Assembly: GCF_905147045.1 (NCBI RefSeq)
Contig: NC_065901.1
Span: 8,308,001-8,372,000, forward strand
DNA: 64,000 nt
Direction of reading: 5' to 3'
Source: Nymphalis io
Taxonomy: Eukaryota > Arthropoda > Insecta > Lepidoptera > Nymphalidae
Shown: piece after piece, positions 47,441-59,439 of the stretch
Position numbering within the stretch: the stretch's first letter is position 1
Layout: each line of letters opens with the position of its first letter
Notes under the pieces: model-generated
Database searches by the model: none
What the model was told of the DNA's origin: nothing
What the model saw: the letters and a program-made list of their open reading frames with translations, nothing else
Made by a program: the position numbers and the translations under genes

Positions 47441-48839
47441 ATTTCATCATAAGAAAGATAGTTTATCGAGAAGTAATATGTGTTATATCTTATTTTTATT
47501 AATTAGAAAATATAGGTCTGAAATCTTGGTATTGGTAAAGCGAGCCAGAAGAAAAGGCGCTATCGAGCTGTTTTATTCTTGCGCGCATGTAAAAATAAAT
47601 AAATAATATACATACGTTGTCTTATGTATCCAGACTTACTTCTAAAAGGCGGCCACAGCTAGTTCTATATATTTTATATATAAACGAGTACATAGCAATA
47701 TTAATACCAGAAATAGAAATAAGCTAATAACTTGAAGCTTTCGTTTTCCTTTTTTTGGTCTAAAAATACACAATTTTAAGTGCATTATTAAATTACGCAG
47801 CCCGCACTTGAAATGCTATTAAATAAACTCGAACACAAATATTGTTCAATTAGTATATATTGGTTATTTTCATAGTATCATATAACAGAAACATTTTTTT
47901 ATTGAATATAATTAAAATCAATAATGAAATAAAACAGTGTTAACACAAAAAAACAGCTCAGTTAGCAAATTTAGTATGAGTAATTTTCACCTAAATTAAA
48001 TAAGTATAATTATAATATTTAAATCTCTTGACCTATCATTGAGCCGAGGGCTGAAAAGTTATATCACTTGACCAAGCAAACCAAAGCGATTGAAACCCGA
48101 AGACTTTCTTTGTGTAGGACCTCAATTACTTTTGACGCTTTTCAATAAAATTTATTGGTAAAGTACTACTACAATTAAATTATACATTATAATAAGTAAT
48201 TAAAAAATTTTATAACTAGATATTTTACTGCTACGATATCATACTGATATTATTATGTTATGTTTCTTTTTAATGTTTACACAAAAACTACTAATCTTTC
48301 TGAGGCTTTCTTATTATTTTACTTAAAGGTTTGTGGACGGATATTGCCAGGTAGAAAGACATTTAGTATGGTTATAGAGATATAGCTTTTTCGTCAACGT
48401 ATTCAGAGATAAAATTGTCAGTACGAGCGCGTTCTAAGTGTACGCTGTCAAAACTAACGTATACACGAAATCTTTGATTTACGAGATTTGTAGACCTTCA
48501 AAACGGCTCTAGAAAAGTCAGCAACAGTAAGCACATATCTATATTTAAGTAACAGTCCGAAAACAAGGAAATAAGGAAAGACAACTTTTGTTTAATTTGT
48601 TTGTCCCAGTATTAAGCCTTATTCAAATAATTAACATATCGATTTGATTCGTATTTTTCATATTTAAAATTTACACTTTTCAATTTGTACCTACAGCTTT
48701 CGAGATATGCGAATAAACGCATGAGAAAAAGATCTAAGGCCGGCGGTAAGGTGTGCCTGTATTAACGCATTAACAGAGTACAAGTGTAGATTGCTTCTCA
48801 ATATAATTGTTGTTTTATAACAAACGAGTTTCTTGTGAT
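47441..48839. other. AT-rich intergenic DNA
   Basis: Nothing recognised beyond AT-rich sequence and short random frames. Confidence 0.4.
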
Positions 48840-48962
48840 ATGTCAGATAACTCTGATCACGTGTATACAAAATTTCATGATGATCAGTTGAGTAGTTAAG
48901 ACGTGAAAGTGTCATAAGCAAACAAATAAACAAACTCACTTTCACATTTATAATATTGGTTC
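48840..48962 (+). mobile_element. LINE 3'-tail fragment (family C)
   Basis: ATACAAAATTTCATGATGATCAGTTGAGTAGTTAAGACGTGAAAG, then AAACAAATAAACAAACTCACTTTCACATTTATAATATT. This is the characteristic tail of CR1/Zenon-type LINEs in butterflies (recalled). A second copy is at 49965-50115. Confidence 0.6.
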
Positions 48963-49276
48963 GGAACAAGTGGCTATAGTTAAAGCAACAACTACGGTCG
49001 TTGACTTGATAAGTAAAATCAATAAGTCTCACAGCTAAGCTCTTCCTACTAATTATGTTATCTTTCATTTTTAATTTTAAGGTTACTTCATAAGAAAAGT
49101 CACTTAATAGTAAATGTCCCTATTGTTCAAAGAAATTGGCACTGTAAGAACTACAACCCTCAACGCCATTACGCATGGTAACTAATATTTACCCCTTGTT
49201 CTTGTAATTATATTGGATATATTGATTATATAATCGATGTCTGACGGTTGAATATTTAGTTGAATATTTTATGAGC

Positions 49277-49302
49277 GGGTAGTAACCACCCAGACGGACC
49301 AT
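49277..49302 (-). mobile_element. Family B head fragment
   Basis: GTAGTAACCACCCAGACGG is the reverse complement of the CCGTCTGGGTGGTTAC-type start of family B; only this short piece remains. Confidence 0.45.
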
Positions 49303-49432
49303 AAGTTACGTCACTGATAGCCCTGTTCTGATAAAACTACTAAAACCATTATGAGCTTTACGAATCGTCTTAAAGAAAAAAATAAACAAAGTAACTGTCA
49401 ATAATCTTCAACTTCTGCGTAAATACATCCTA

Positions 49433-49500
49433 TTTTCTTGAGGAGTAGGTTTTGAGCTTCTTCCACAACGCTGATCCGATGACGGTTGTAGATCGTCGTA
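49433..49500 (-). mobile_element. SINE fragment (Metulj-like middle part)
   Basis: CTTGAGGAGTAGGTTTTGAG, CTTCTTCCACAACGCTGATCC and GATGACGGTTG align with TTGAGGAGAAGATTTGGAGC, TTATTCCACCACGCTGCTCC and AATGCGGGTTG at 61434-61494. Confidence 0.6.
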
Positions 49501-49964
49501 GGTCGTGGTATATTCAGTTTTCGTTTTCAATTTTTTATCTTAGGTTGCATTGTAATTATTAGTATAAAAAGTAAGCTGTTGTAGAATATTTGTAACAGTT
49601 CGGCACTAAGAGTGGCCCGTTCTACTTCCTTCTATTTATTGGTGGTATAAGTTCTTTGTTTCTTATATTCTCTCAGCTATTCTTATCCATTATCTGCTTT
49701 ATGGCAATTCTAAGAGCGGTGTGTCTTATTTATAATTTGATTGAGTACTTTAATGTGCTGCGGTTCTCTTTTTCTGACTTTTGTTTCACGCAATGGCCAT
49801 GCGCAGTAGAAATTTTGTTGTGCAACAGCCAACATTAAGCACAATCACTTATATTTTTTACTTCTTTCTTCTTTATTTAATACAATGATCGGTTCGTTAG
49901 TTATCCATTCAGTTCATTTCGTTAAAAATATATCCTATTAGTTAGCACCCGCAGATTCGACCGC

Positions 49965-50115
49965 GTCTAAGGTGTTAGGTAACCTATGTTTTATCTGTAA
50001 CCCTAACAATGTGTATGAAAAATATCAAGAAAATCGGTTGCTTAGTAAACACGTGAAAGCGTAACAATAAGCGAAATAAACAAACTCCCTTTAAAATTTG
50101 TAATATTACTTAGCA
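49965..50115 (+). mobile_element. LINE 3'-tail fragment (family C), second copy
   Basis: GTAACCCTAACAATGTGTATG, AAGAAAATCGGTTGCTTAGT, ACACGTGAAAGCGTAAC and AAATAAACAAACTCCCTTT match the order at 48840-48962. Confidence 0.6.
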
Positions 50116-50589
50116 TTCTTAAATTCGAATTTTGAGAACTTATACTAGGGAGGATTATTTAAAAAATATACGTTAAAAAAAGAGACATGACTTGTAAATT
50201 CCAATTCTATTCTTGTAGGAGTATATAAATAGTTACATCCAATTTATGGATATGTCCAGTAAAGTAATACTAGCTGTAAACTATAGCCGATAATTGAAAA
50301 CGAGCCGTTGTTGAATTGTTAATTAGTCAGTAGTCTAATAATAATCCTTTAATAGCCGGTTTCAATCATAGCGACATTGATTTCCGTTTATGTATATATA
50401 TTCTTTCCTTATATATATATATATATATATCTTTATTGTTTTGAGCCGAAAGGGACCAGTGGTGATTGATTACTAATTCGTCTATCTATCCTATCAAGGT
50501 TGGATCGAAGTTTAAATAAAGACTTATTTTTTTTTTACACATTTTTTTAGATTTTAACATTATAAGAAATATAGATTATCCCTTACATA

Positions 50590-50752
50590 GCCAACCTTAG
50601 TAATGAACATGTTATGTCCCTTGTGCCTGTAGTTACAGTGATTTACTTACCCTTCCAGAACACAATAATACAAAGTATTGCTATTTGGCGGTAGAACATG
50701 TGTTGAGTGGGTAATTGTACTTATCTAGACGGTCTCGCACAAAGCCCTACCT
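50590..50752 (-). mobile_element. Dispersed repeat family B, partial
   Basis: On the minus strand: GGTAGGGCTTTGTGCGAGACCGTCT, the CAATACTTTGTATTATTGTGTTCTGGAAGGG block, GTAACTACAGGCACAAGGGACATAAC and a CAAGGTTGG-like end. The distal part after GGTTGG is missing. Confidence 0.75.
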
Positions 50753-51556
50753 TCAAGGAACATGAATATATAAAAACGCCCAAAATACATTAAAAATATC
50801 TTCTTCTACCAAGACATAAAATAGAATTTTGAGAACCTCAAAAAAAAAGGAAATGTTTCATTGAATTGAAGTTGTATGTTGCTAATCTTATATACTCAAA
50901 CATCTCAAGATTTACTAGTTCGATTTGAAATTGAGCCGGAGCTATAATGTTTAACGCGGGTGAGATCGCGCGGAGTAGCGAGAATTTAATAAAAGCTTAA
51001 CGTCAAGACATTGAACATAAGATCATGTCTAAAGCTTTATTTTACGTTTTCGATTTGGAGCACCATTTGCCTTTCATTTTAACTTACGAACTAACTATTC
51101 TTTGATTGGTTGATGCAGTGGTAACTTCAATTGTACTTTGCTAATGCAGCAGGCATTAACAAAGTACGAAGTCGGGTACCCGTCCCGTTCTTCGAAAATA
51201 AAGGATTTTCTACAAAATTTAAGGTGCCTTTATTACTGTAGGGTTAAATTTTCACAAATACTTCTTTAGTGTTAGCCTACTGCTTCTAGTTTAGCATGGT
51301 GCGTTGATATGTCAATCAGTCAGTTATTCTTTTATACATACAGATAATGTAAAAATGTCGCTTTTCCCTTCTTTTTAGGTTTTAATTACTCTTAACTAGA
51401 ATCTATAGCTGCTTTCTTTGCAAATAAGTCAGAGTGAACACGTCCACGTACGCAAAAAATAATGTTGAAACAAAAACTCTATGAATTTAATTCGACTAAC
51501 AGTACAGTTTGATTATTAAAAATTTTTTTTACAAAGAAATATAATAATAATTATAA

Positions 51557-51886
51557 TGTCCTCCAACCGATTTCGGCCACAGCGGCCAATTTCACGAGAG
51601 ATTAGCCAACAGGACAGGACATATTATAGTGCACAAGTGTGTGCGCAAACATGGGGGCACTCTCTATTCCGTTACTCTCATAATCCGACGGGATGGAATC
51701 TGACACGACCGGAAAGAGTTTAGGCGCAGTACCAACGGCTTTACGTGTTTTCCAAGGCATGGGAGTGTACACACTTCCAACTTTCAGACTTCGTGCTGCT
51801 ATTGAGAATTTTCGGCAGAAAAACCCAATAACGTTAATTGGACTGCGGCCTTACATCTAGCCACTAGACCAACGAGGCATTTAAAG
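51557..51886 (-). mobile_element. tRNA-derived SINE, family E, with 11-bp target duplications
   Basis: A 330-bp insertion bounded by exact AATAATTATAA duplications (51546-51556 and 51887-51897). Read on the minus strand it starts TGCCTCGTTGGTCTAGTGGCTAG, a tRNA-like head with A-box TGGTCTAGTGGC (51857-51871 on plus). It runs through GAAGTGTGTACACTCCCATGCC and ends CCGCTGTGGCCGAAATCGG. A B-box-like segment expected after the head is absent, so this copy probably lost part of its internal promoter after or during insertion. A split older copy is at 41631-42112. Confidence 0.85.
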
Positions 51887-51897
51887 AATAATTATAA

Positions 51898-53282
51898 GAA
51901 ATTTTTATACAAAGAAATAATTACATAACCACAAATAGCATTTTCTTTGACACCTAAAAAAATTGATAATTAAATGACATTGTATCTAATTTTATGATTT
52001 ACGAAATAGCTGAAACGTAATATATAATCTAACTATCTAACATTAGTAACTACAGATATGTTCCAAATTAATATATAAGTATGTTTTTGTAAAAGCTGGG
52101 TTTTTTTGTTTTTTTTCTATCTGCATTACAATTAAAAACTATTTAAGATTACTATATATACTGCTGATTCACAATAGATTTAAGAAATGGAGTTTTGCTC
52201 ACTGTATACCATTGTTAACATGGCAAAGAAAAACGATAAAGAAAAAAATAACTGGAGTTATTTGCAGAAATATTTGCAGGGTTGATCATCTGCTTTTCTA
52301 CCACTATTTTCGAATTGTTGTACCTAAGTTTAATTATAGGCACAAGGGTCATATCTTGACGGTGCAAGGATTGTTGTATTAATAGGTACTACTTGGAATG
52401 CGAATGAATATGGGCAAAGAGTTTACCTATAAGCTGTTACCTAAGGTCGACGATGATCTTTCACTATCAAGAAGGAGTTCTCCCGTCAGCCTTTAATCTT
52501 TAAAGTAAATTTAAAACATACTTAATAAACTTGTACATTCTAATCGCTTCAATCGAACGTAAATTTATTAAAACCATATGTATTTTTTTAACTACATTAT
52601 ACAAGAAATAATATAAAATCATCTACGTATCAAAGGCAAAGAGATATAAATACATAAAAGAGAAATTGAAAAGAGATTTTTTTTAAATCTTAGGCACCAA
52701 TCAAGATCACGTCAGCGTCACCTACATCTTAAGCTGACCTGAGTTGTCGCTTTTGATGGGCGATCAAGTGCCGCACACCGACATCTAGAGATGTCGGACG
52801 AGTTGAGATAAGGGCCCGATCGATACAACATGATGCTACGCGAGTCCTACAGCCCTAGCGTGATATATTAACTTTAGGAATTCTTTGAAACATTATGTTT
52901 TCATTGCTTGTTTGAACTGGTTTTAGTTTTTTTTTATAAACACGCAAATGCATGTTTTAGTTGACTTTTTTATTTTTCAAACCATTTTGTATAATCAAGC
53001 TCGGCCTTGCTTTAGTTATAATTCGACCCGTGGGCAATTATTCAACTTTCGTAATTTCATAGTAGTTGCATCACTTTATAAATATATTGCGTTGCGTTAC
53101 AATGACTCTTTAATTTTTTGTAAAATATATCCAATACGATTTGCTCATCAATCATCATCTATTTTCCAATAATGATATTTGACAGAAATTTTCAAGTAAG
53201 TATCAAAAATTGTTTGAAGTTTCAACTAAATCTTATAAATGGAAATACGACACAAATAATGAAACATTAATTTTTGTGATGT
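51898..53282. other. AT-rich intergenic DNA
   Basis: No gene recognised. A GC-richer patch at 52690-52870 contains the hairpin CCGACATCT-AG-AGATGTCGG (52778-52797). Confidence 0.4.
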
Positions 53283-53316
53283 CCTTCTGGTCGATTTCAG
53301 CCACGTCGGCTGAAAT
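53283..53316 (-). mobile_element. SINE family E terminal fragment
   Basis: CCTTCTGGTCGATTTCAGCCACGTCGGC corresponds to CCTCCAACCGATTTCGGCCACAGCGGC at 51561-51588; only this end piece is present. Confidence 0.5.
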
Positions 53317-53474
53317 ATGTCTTAAATGTATTTAACAAAATGACTACAACATATACTATATTAGATATTCTATAATTTATATTTAATATATATAAAATAA
53401 TTATATACAAATACTGTACTTTTTCTCTTTTCTGGCGTGTATCTACGCTATTTGACCGAAAAATATTCTGCCAA

Positions 53475-53713
53475 TGATAATAATAATAATAATATCCTGG
53501 GACATTTATCACACATGGTCCTCTGATCCCAAATTAAGCTTGCACAAAGCTTGTGCTATGGAAACCAGACAACTGATATACTACTTTTCTTTTGTAAATA
53601 TATACTTATATAGATAATTACACCCAGACTCAGACGTCTGTCCTGGGTGGAAACGAACCCAAAACCTTCGGTGTGAAAGGCAAGTATCTACCAACCACGC
53701 CAACCGGCTCGTC
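53475..53713 (-). mobile_element. tRNA-derived SINE, family F
   Basis: On the minus strand: GACGAGCCGGTTGGCGTGGT with A-box TGGCGTGGTTGGTAG (53688-53702 on plus), then B-box-like TGGGTTCGTTTCC (53649-53660), CACCCAGGACAGACGTCTG, a GTTGTCTGGTTTCCATAGCACAAGC body, TTAATTTGGGATCAGAGGACC and an ATT-repeat tail after TCCCAGG. It is a SINE head, not a working tRNA gene, because no cloverleaf with proper arms forms and the body follows directly. A 5'-truncated sister copy is at 56996-57107. Confidence 0.85.
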
Positions 53714-55120
53714 AAAAAAATACTATAAACAAAACTATGAGTATGGCATTCACCAACCCACCTTGTCCAACCATCTAATCTGATCGCAAAAATACAATGA
53801 CTCCGAAAATATTTATAAGACATGATGTAAGCACTCCATCCCATATTCCGAAACAAATATATATATATAACAAAAGCTAATAAATACATATCTCCAGTCT
53901 TACAATTCAGTTTTTTGAATCTCATTCAATTATATTTTTTATCTTTCGATTTCATATCCTTACTGAGAGTCCTGATAAGTCAACAAATATATTTATAGTA
54001 TTGGCAACACTCGTTTATTGTTTACGATTCGACATTGCTTTTATTTCTCAAGGCGCGATGACACTTTTGATATGGGTTTTTGTTGAACCGAGTCTTGAAT
54101 TACTTATAAATAACAATATTAGGTAACACTTATTTGTATAATTCTAAATACGTTTTATTTTTATTTAATGTCAAATAAGCATTGTGAGTATCATAGATTA
54201 TAAATAATTATTTTTTAGCAATTATCATCTATTTTTACTGGTACATAATTTGATACTGGCAAATTTATCTCCTCGTAATATATAAAGCTCAGTAAATGTC
54301 TGTCGTCGTCTAAATAAATAATAATAAACTTTAAATTATAATCTGTGATTACTGGTTATACATTATCCACATATGTAGTTACAAAATAAAATTATAATGA
54401 TTTATTACAATGTTTTGCAGACAAAGTCATCGATCGCAGCGCACCTTTCATACATTTCTGAATAATCTGAAATTTCTGTTTTATATATACAAACTGAAGT
54501 AGTGGATAAAATAATGAAACATGTATGATGCCAAATATTCTATTATAAAAGCGATTCTCAAGACGCATGAAATGTGCCGTCGATAAGATACGATTCACAT
54601 TAAACATATATTGTATATGTAGGGGTATCTATACCTATCAATTTATGTAAATTTAATGAAAAATAGAAGCAGTGTTTTTTCAAAGATAAAACAATTTCAA
54701 TATATGATTATAAACTTGAACGTTTTAACTTTTATTCAATTATTTAGTTTTTTTATGTAGATGTCGATTTATGAAGTTTTTACAATATTTATTTAGAACC
54801 TAATAATTTCCACATTATTACATAATTTTATTCGGAATATTGATTAAATAAGTTATGCTTGAGGTAAAGCAATTTAGTTAAGAGGTGACCCAAAGCGACT
54901 ACCATAGTGACTACATAATATATGTAAAAAGATGCATCGCTCTCGTGTTTTTATCACAGGACGTAGGACAGGATGTAGGAATTTTATTTTCGGATCTTAT
55001 TTAGTATTCAGTTTATCACCTTTGAAGAAAAATATATATACATATAATATTATTATTAATAAAATTATGATTAAATGTAATTAATTTATACACATATAAT
55101 ATGAATGTCGTTTGGTTATT

Positions 55121-55190
55121 CGAGATGTCCCAGCAGTTAGAACATGTGAATCTTAACTAATGATTGTGGGTTCAATGAACCACTGAATAC
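55121..55190 (+). mobile_element. SINE head fragment (Metulj-like)
   Basis: CGAGATGTCCCAGCAGTTAG, AACATGTGAATCTTAACTAATG and TGTGGGTTCAATGAACC match the A-box to B-box head of the SINE at 22549; the rest is absent. Confidence 0.65.
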
Positions 55191-55340
55191 ATATTTATAA
55201 ATAAAAATAAAAAGCCTTTATTTCCCATAACCCTAAATATAACATTTTAAGAAAATATATTCTTTTGCTTGTTTCTTATATAATATTTTGTAAAATTGTA
55301 AGTATCTATTTTATTTTCAATTAATAAGAATTAAATATTA

Positions 55341-55653
55341 CTGGTGGTAGAGCTTTGTGCAAGCTCGTCTGGGTAGTTACCACTCATCAGATATTCTACC
55401 TCAAAAGTACTTGGTATTGTTGTGTTCCGGTTTGAAGGGTGAGTGAGCTAGTGTAATTACACATGTACAAGGGACACACACACATGACACGTGCACAAGG
55501 GACATAACATCTTAGTTCCCAAGGTTGGTGGCGCATTGGTGATGTAAGCGATGGTTAACATTTTTTACAATGCCAATGTCTATGGGCGTTGGTGACCACT
55601 TACCATCAGGTAGCCAATATGCTCGTCCGCCTTCCTATTCTATAAAAAAAAAG
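55341..55653 (+). mobile_element. Dispersed repeat family B, near full length
   Basis: The best-preserved copy: CTGGTGGTAGAGCTTTGTGC, GTCTGGGTAGTTACCACTCA, the TGGTATTGTTGTGTTCCGG block, GGTTGGTGGCGCATTGGTGATG, TGGGCGTTGGTGACCACTTA, CCATCAGGTAGCC...GCTCGTCCGCC and an A-rich tail at 55641-55653. It carries a local duplication of the ACAAGGGACA segment with CACACACA between the two copies (about 55467-55506). Confidence 0.8.
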
Positions 55654-55663
55654 ATTAATTCTT

Positions 55664-56290
55664 TGCGGTATGTGCCCCTCCGCGGGTAAAGGGCATCTCC
55701 AGCTTCTTCAAATTTTTAATGTTACCTGCTACATTCCGCCAGTCGCTTCCTGCTTTTTCCACGAGGTCATCAGCCCTTCTCCTCGGTCTGCCTACTCTTC
55801 TTTTTCCTTGTGGGCCTTTCCACATTGGATTTTTAGCTGTCCACCCGCCGTTTTTGTATCGTGATACGTGGCCAGCCCATTGCCATTTTAATTTTAGGGC
55901 TTGCGTAAGGGCATCGGTAATCTTAGGCCGTCAGAGCGTCGCGGTAGCATGTGCATGCAATCTTGTAGTGCTCCTCGTTAAGACGGAAATGGTACCGCTG
56001 GTTTTTTAGAGGGTATTCCGATGTCGGGGCGCACTTGCCGCCTTGGACACCCGAGAGCCCCACATAAACTCCCCATTGTTCACGTGGGGGAACGCGTAAC
56101 GCGTTTTTCCAGCGATAAAATAATAGTGTTCAGTAACTCCCATAAAGAACTATAGCTGATGCTGTCAAACGCTTTGCTCGTTTGTATCGTTCCGTTGTTG
56201 CTAGAGACCTTATAGGTTCCAACGTTAAAATGGCTCTTGTATTCTTTGTTTCGGTTGGTGGTTACGTGGTTTTGTGGTTTGGCCTGAGGG
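55664..56290 (-). mobile_element. Internally deleted RTE-like LINE remnant
   Basis: Read on the minus strand, an endonuclease-start-like piece (S-H-F-N-V-G-T-Y-K-V) is joined almost directly to the RT motif K-A-F-D-S-I-S. After a frameshifted stretch with R-L-N-E-E-H-Y-K-I-A comes the C-terminal region L-K-W-Q-W-A-G-H-V-S-R-Y, then R-R-V-G-R-P-R-R-R-A-D-D-L-V and D-W-R-N-V-A. So at least two large internal segments are missing, including most of the endonuclease and the FADD-containing part of the RT. Stops and frameshifts make it non-functional. The plus-strand open frames over it are antisense shadows. Confidence 0.75.
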
Positions 56291-56995
56291 TTGGAAGATA
56301 TTAGTTAAATATTAGCATGTAATTTAGTACAAAGTAAAAATATTTTTCTCACGCTCATCTGTTTTTTATGCGTTCTATTAAACTTTTAATTATTATACAA
56401 CTATATAGTTTCATAAAACAGCGTCCGCACAAAAGTTATTTTCGTGTTCACATGATTGCAACTGTCTGTAATTAGTTAGAATGACACGATTAATTACACA
56501 ACATCTATGTACATATGTATATATAAAGTAAAATTTTTCCTTTCTGTTACTCGGTCAAGCGATTTTCTGTTTTTTTTTTTGTGTTTATTAGCTATTGACG
56601 AGCTTTAGTGTTCAAAACAATAATTTAGAAATTAAAGAAAAAAATATGATCAAAATATGTAAATTCATATTATGTTTTGTTCAAACTTTCAATGATGATT
56701 AAACTATTTACCAATTCTTTAATTAATTTATTATTTTGCTTTCAACACGAGACAACAACACATGTGACTTGAGGATACATTGTATTTAAAGATTTACATT
56801 ATTACTTTATGAGTGGACAAAATTACTTCTATATCTTATAGAATTGATTATATTACGATATATAAACATAATAGTTTAATTTTCGCTATTTCTGACTTTC
56901 GCTTTAACTTTTACCTATCATAATTAAATGTACATATCAATCTTAGTTATGATATAATTATATTACAAACATAAATATACAATCAGTTCAAAACA

Positions 56996-57107
56996 TATAT
57001 CAGTTGTCTGGTTTCCATAGCACAAGCTTTGTACAAGCTTAATTTGGGATCAGACGGCCGTGTGTGAAAAATGTCCCAGGATATTATTATTATTATTATA
57101 AAAAAAT
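56996..57107 (+). mobile_element. SINE family F, 5'-truncated copy
   Basis: CAGTTGTCTGGTTTCCATAG, CACAAGCTTTGTACAAGCTT, AATTTGGGATCAGACGGCC and TGTCCCAGGATATTATTATT, then more ATT and an A run. Opposite orientation to the longer copy 3.3 kb to the left. Confidence 0.8.
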
Positions 57108-57328
57108 GTTATATGTAATATGTACCGACAAAAATTCGTTGTTTTTTATGTTTCACGAAAAGTATTTAATGCATTTTCATTTAAAGTTATTATTTGACTC
57201 GTTATATGGACTTATATTCTTATGATAAATATACTACAAACTATTTAATATAAAATAAGACGGCCAGTAACATCAAAATTTAAAGCTCAGTTCTTGAGTT
57301 AATATTTATAAGTCGGGATTTTAAACGT

Positions 57329-57400
57329 TTTAGAGCTTCGTGCAAGCCCTGGGTGCCACTTACTCATTAGTTATTTTATAATCGAATATCAATAATTTAT
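57329..57400 (+). mobile_element. Family B head fragment
   Basis: TTTTAGAGCTTCGTGCAAGC, CCTGGGTGCCACTTACTCATTAG and TTATTTTATAATCGAATATCAA parallel the family B start; it fades into AT-rich DNA. Confidence 0.5.
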
Positions 57401-59310
57401 AGTGTTGTATTTTTATTCACAAACATTTGTGTATTAATACGGGTCTCGATAGAAATTGTTCAGATAAGTGTTGTAGTTAGGCCATGTCCATGTCATATTT
57501 AAACATGTGCCTACACATGTTTTAATATTTATTTTATGTGTTCCGTTTGCTAAAAAGGCTTGGTTTTAATCGCCCATCAAAACACCAACTATGAGTTTAT
57601 TTTTTATATTTAAAAATTTTCATGGAAAACTCTAAGACATACTTTATTGAATTGTTAATTTTGTTCTAACTTCTAAATTACCTTCAGTTAATATAAATAT
57701 ATATAGACATATAATTATTAAACTATTTTAATGGTAATTTACAAGGCTTGTAGATAATTAGGAAATCAAAGATAATTCTATATATATATATTGGTCATTG
57801 TTGTATAGTTAAAAAATGGGTTTGTCTATGAAATTATTTGTACCTTAAATTTTCTACAAAATTAAAATATTCATTAATTTCTTACTTAAGAGCTTCTAAG
57901 CCTAGTTTCAATTTTACTGGAACAACTTCAATTATTTCATATAAGTTGTGCAAATATGCTTAATATAGAAACATAACAGTTAAAATATTTGTGAGATATA
58001 CTTGTATACGTTATTTTATATTACTTTTTTTGAAGGTACATTGTTTACAACGTTACCTTTTTTGGGTTACTATAATAAAGTCATTCCAAAAAAGTTTGTT
58101 GTTTACCAGATGTAAATAATATGTTTACATTTGTAGGCGGCACGCACTCACTTCTTTAAATTCCTTTACCGTAGAAAATAAAAGCACCTGAAAACACGAG
58201 TAACTTATTCATGTTGTCTCATTAATGTCACAGATCAGGACGTAAATGTTATGTTAATGGATTAAAAAATATATAATGAATATTAACTGCTCGCTCGCGT
58301 TGACTGATTTCGTGGAATAAGTGTGGAATTTTAATTTAGTCGGGTAATACGCGTAGATGTACGCATAGTCCCGCAATGGCGCCTGAAACTTGGAACCTTG
58401 AACCAGCACCCTCTCACTCCACGCGATGCCCCGCGCCCCACCCACTCCGGCCTCGAAAAACTCTCCTTGTGTTTTCTTTATCAGTCCGTCAACTAATTTT
58501 GTATAACTATGTTTTCATATATTTAAATAAAATTACCCGTTATCGGTTTTAAGCTATGTCTAGTAGTATTACAGTTCCTATTAACATTAAGTAAGTTATT
58601 ATAATGTTTTCAGATTATAAATTCGAATTACAATTTAACAACAACAAACGACGACGATTTTTGTTGTTTCATTGTCGTTACCGTCAAAAATTAAATGTTT
58701 TGAGATTATTTTGTATTCAGATTATAACTAAATTAAATTAAATTTCAATTGTAAGTATGGTTTACGCGGCGCACACCAGTAAAGTTCCCAGTCGGCATGT
58801 TTTTTTCTGAAATCTTCAATAATAATCATCATCATATTTCAGTTTACACAAAGCCTTAATGAATTATACACCTAAATCTCCCTCATGAATTCCATTCGTC
58901 CATTGATGAAAACCTTATGTAAATCCGTTATTTTTTGAGTTGAGAAAGACAGACAGACTTGGCAGGGGATTTTGTGTTATAATTTGTACTGATAATTTTA
59001 CTTATTTTTATGAAGCAATGTTAATTGATAAACTTGATTAAATATTTATATTATTCTTACACTACATTGGAAAAATAAGTTTGATAAGTTGTAACTTTTA
59101 ATATATATTAATATATAAACAAAACAAATTACATTTACATTTTAGTGCAAAAAGAAGAAGGAAAATCTTTTTATTTTTGCCTAAATATCGGGCTAAAGCC
59201 TTGACGACAATCATTTTTAACATAATGTAGATATTATACAAATATTTTTCCAGCTAAGTAGATATAACTTTAATTTCTACATACAGTCGTATTCTATATT
59301 AAGATACATA
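57401..59310. other. AT-rich intergenic DNA
   Basis: No gene recognised. A GC-richer patch at 58270-58460 and a possible family C tail at about 58880-58985 (CATTGATGAAAACC...GTAAATCCGTTATTTTTTGAG) are the only notable parts. Confidence 0.4.
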
Positions 59311-59340
59311 TAACGCTTTATTATATGTATATATATATTA

Positions 59341-59382
<42 letters not shown>

Positions 59383-59392
59383 TAAAGCGTTA
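59311..59392. repeat. 82-bp AT-rich inverted repeat
   Basis: TAACGCTTTATTATATGTATATATAT at the left is the reverse complement of ATATATATACATATAATAAAGCGTTA at the right, around an AT-dinucleotide core; a partial repeat of GCGTTATATATAT follows at 59404. Confidence 0.85.
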
Positions 59393-59406
59393 ATATATAT
59401 ATAGCG

Positions 59407-59439
<33 letters not shown>

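Noticed and set aside
47141..47452. 103-codon plus-strand frame
   Set aside because: Exact antisense of a LINE C-terminal coding region.
53620..53713. Possible tRNA gene on the minus strand
   Set aside because: A-box and B-box are present, but they are followed directly by SINE body and tail and the arms do not pair properly; it is a SINE head.
55670..56009. Plus-strand frames of 64 and 96 codons
   Set aside because: Antisense shadow of the deleted LINE remnant.
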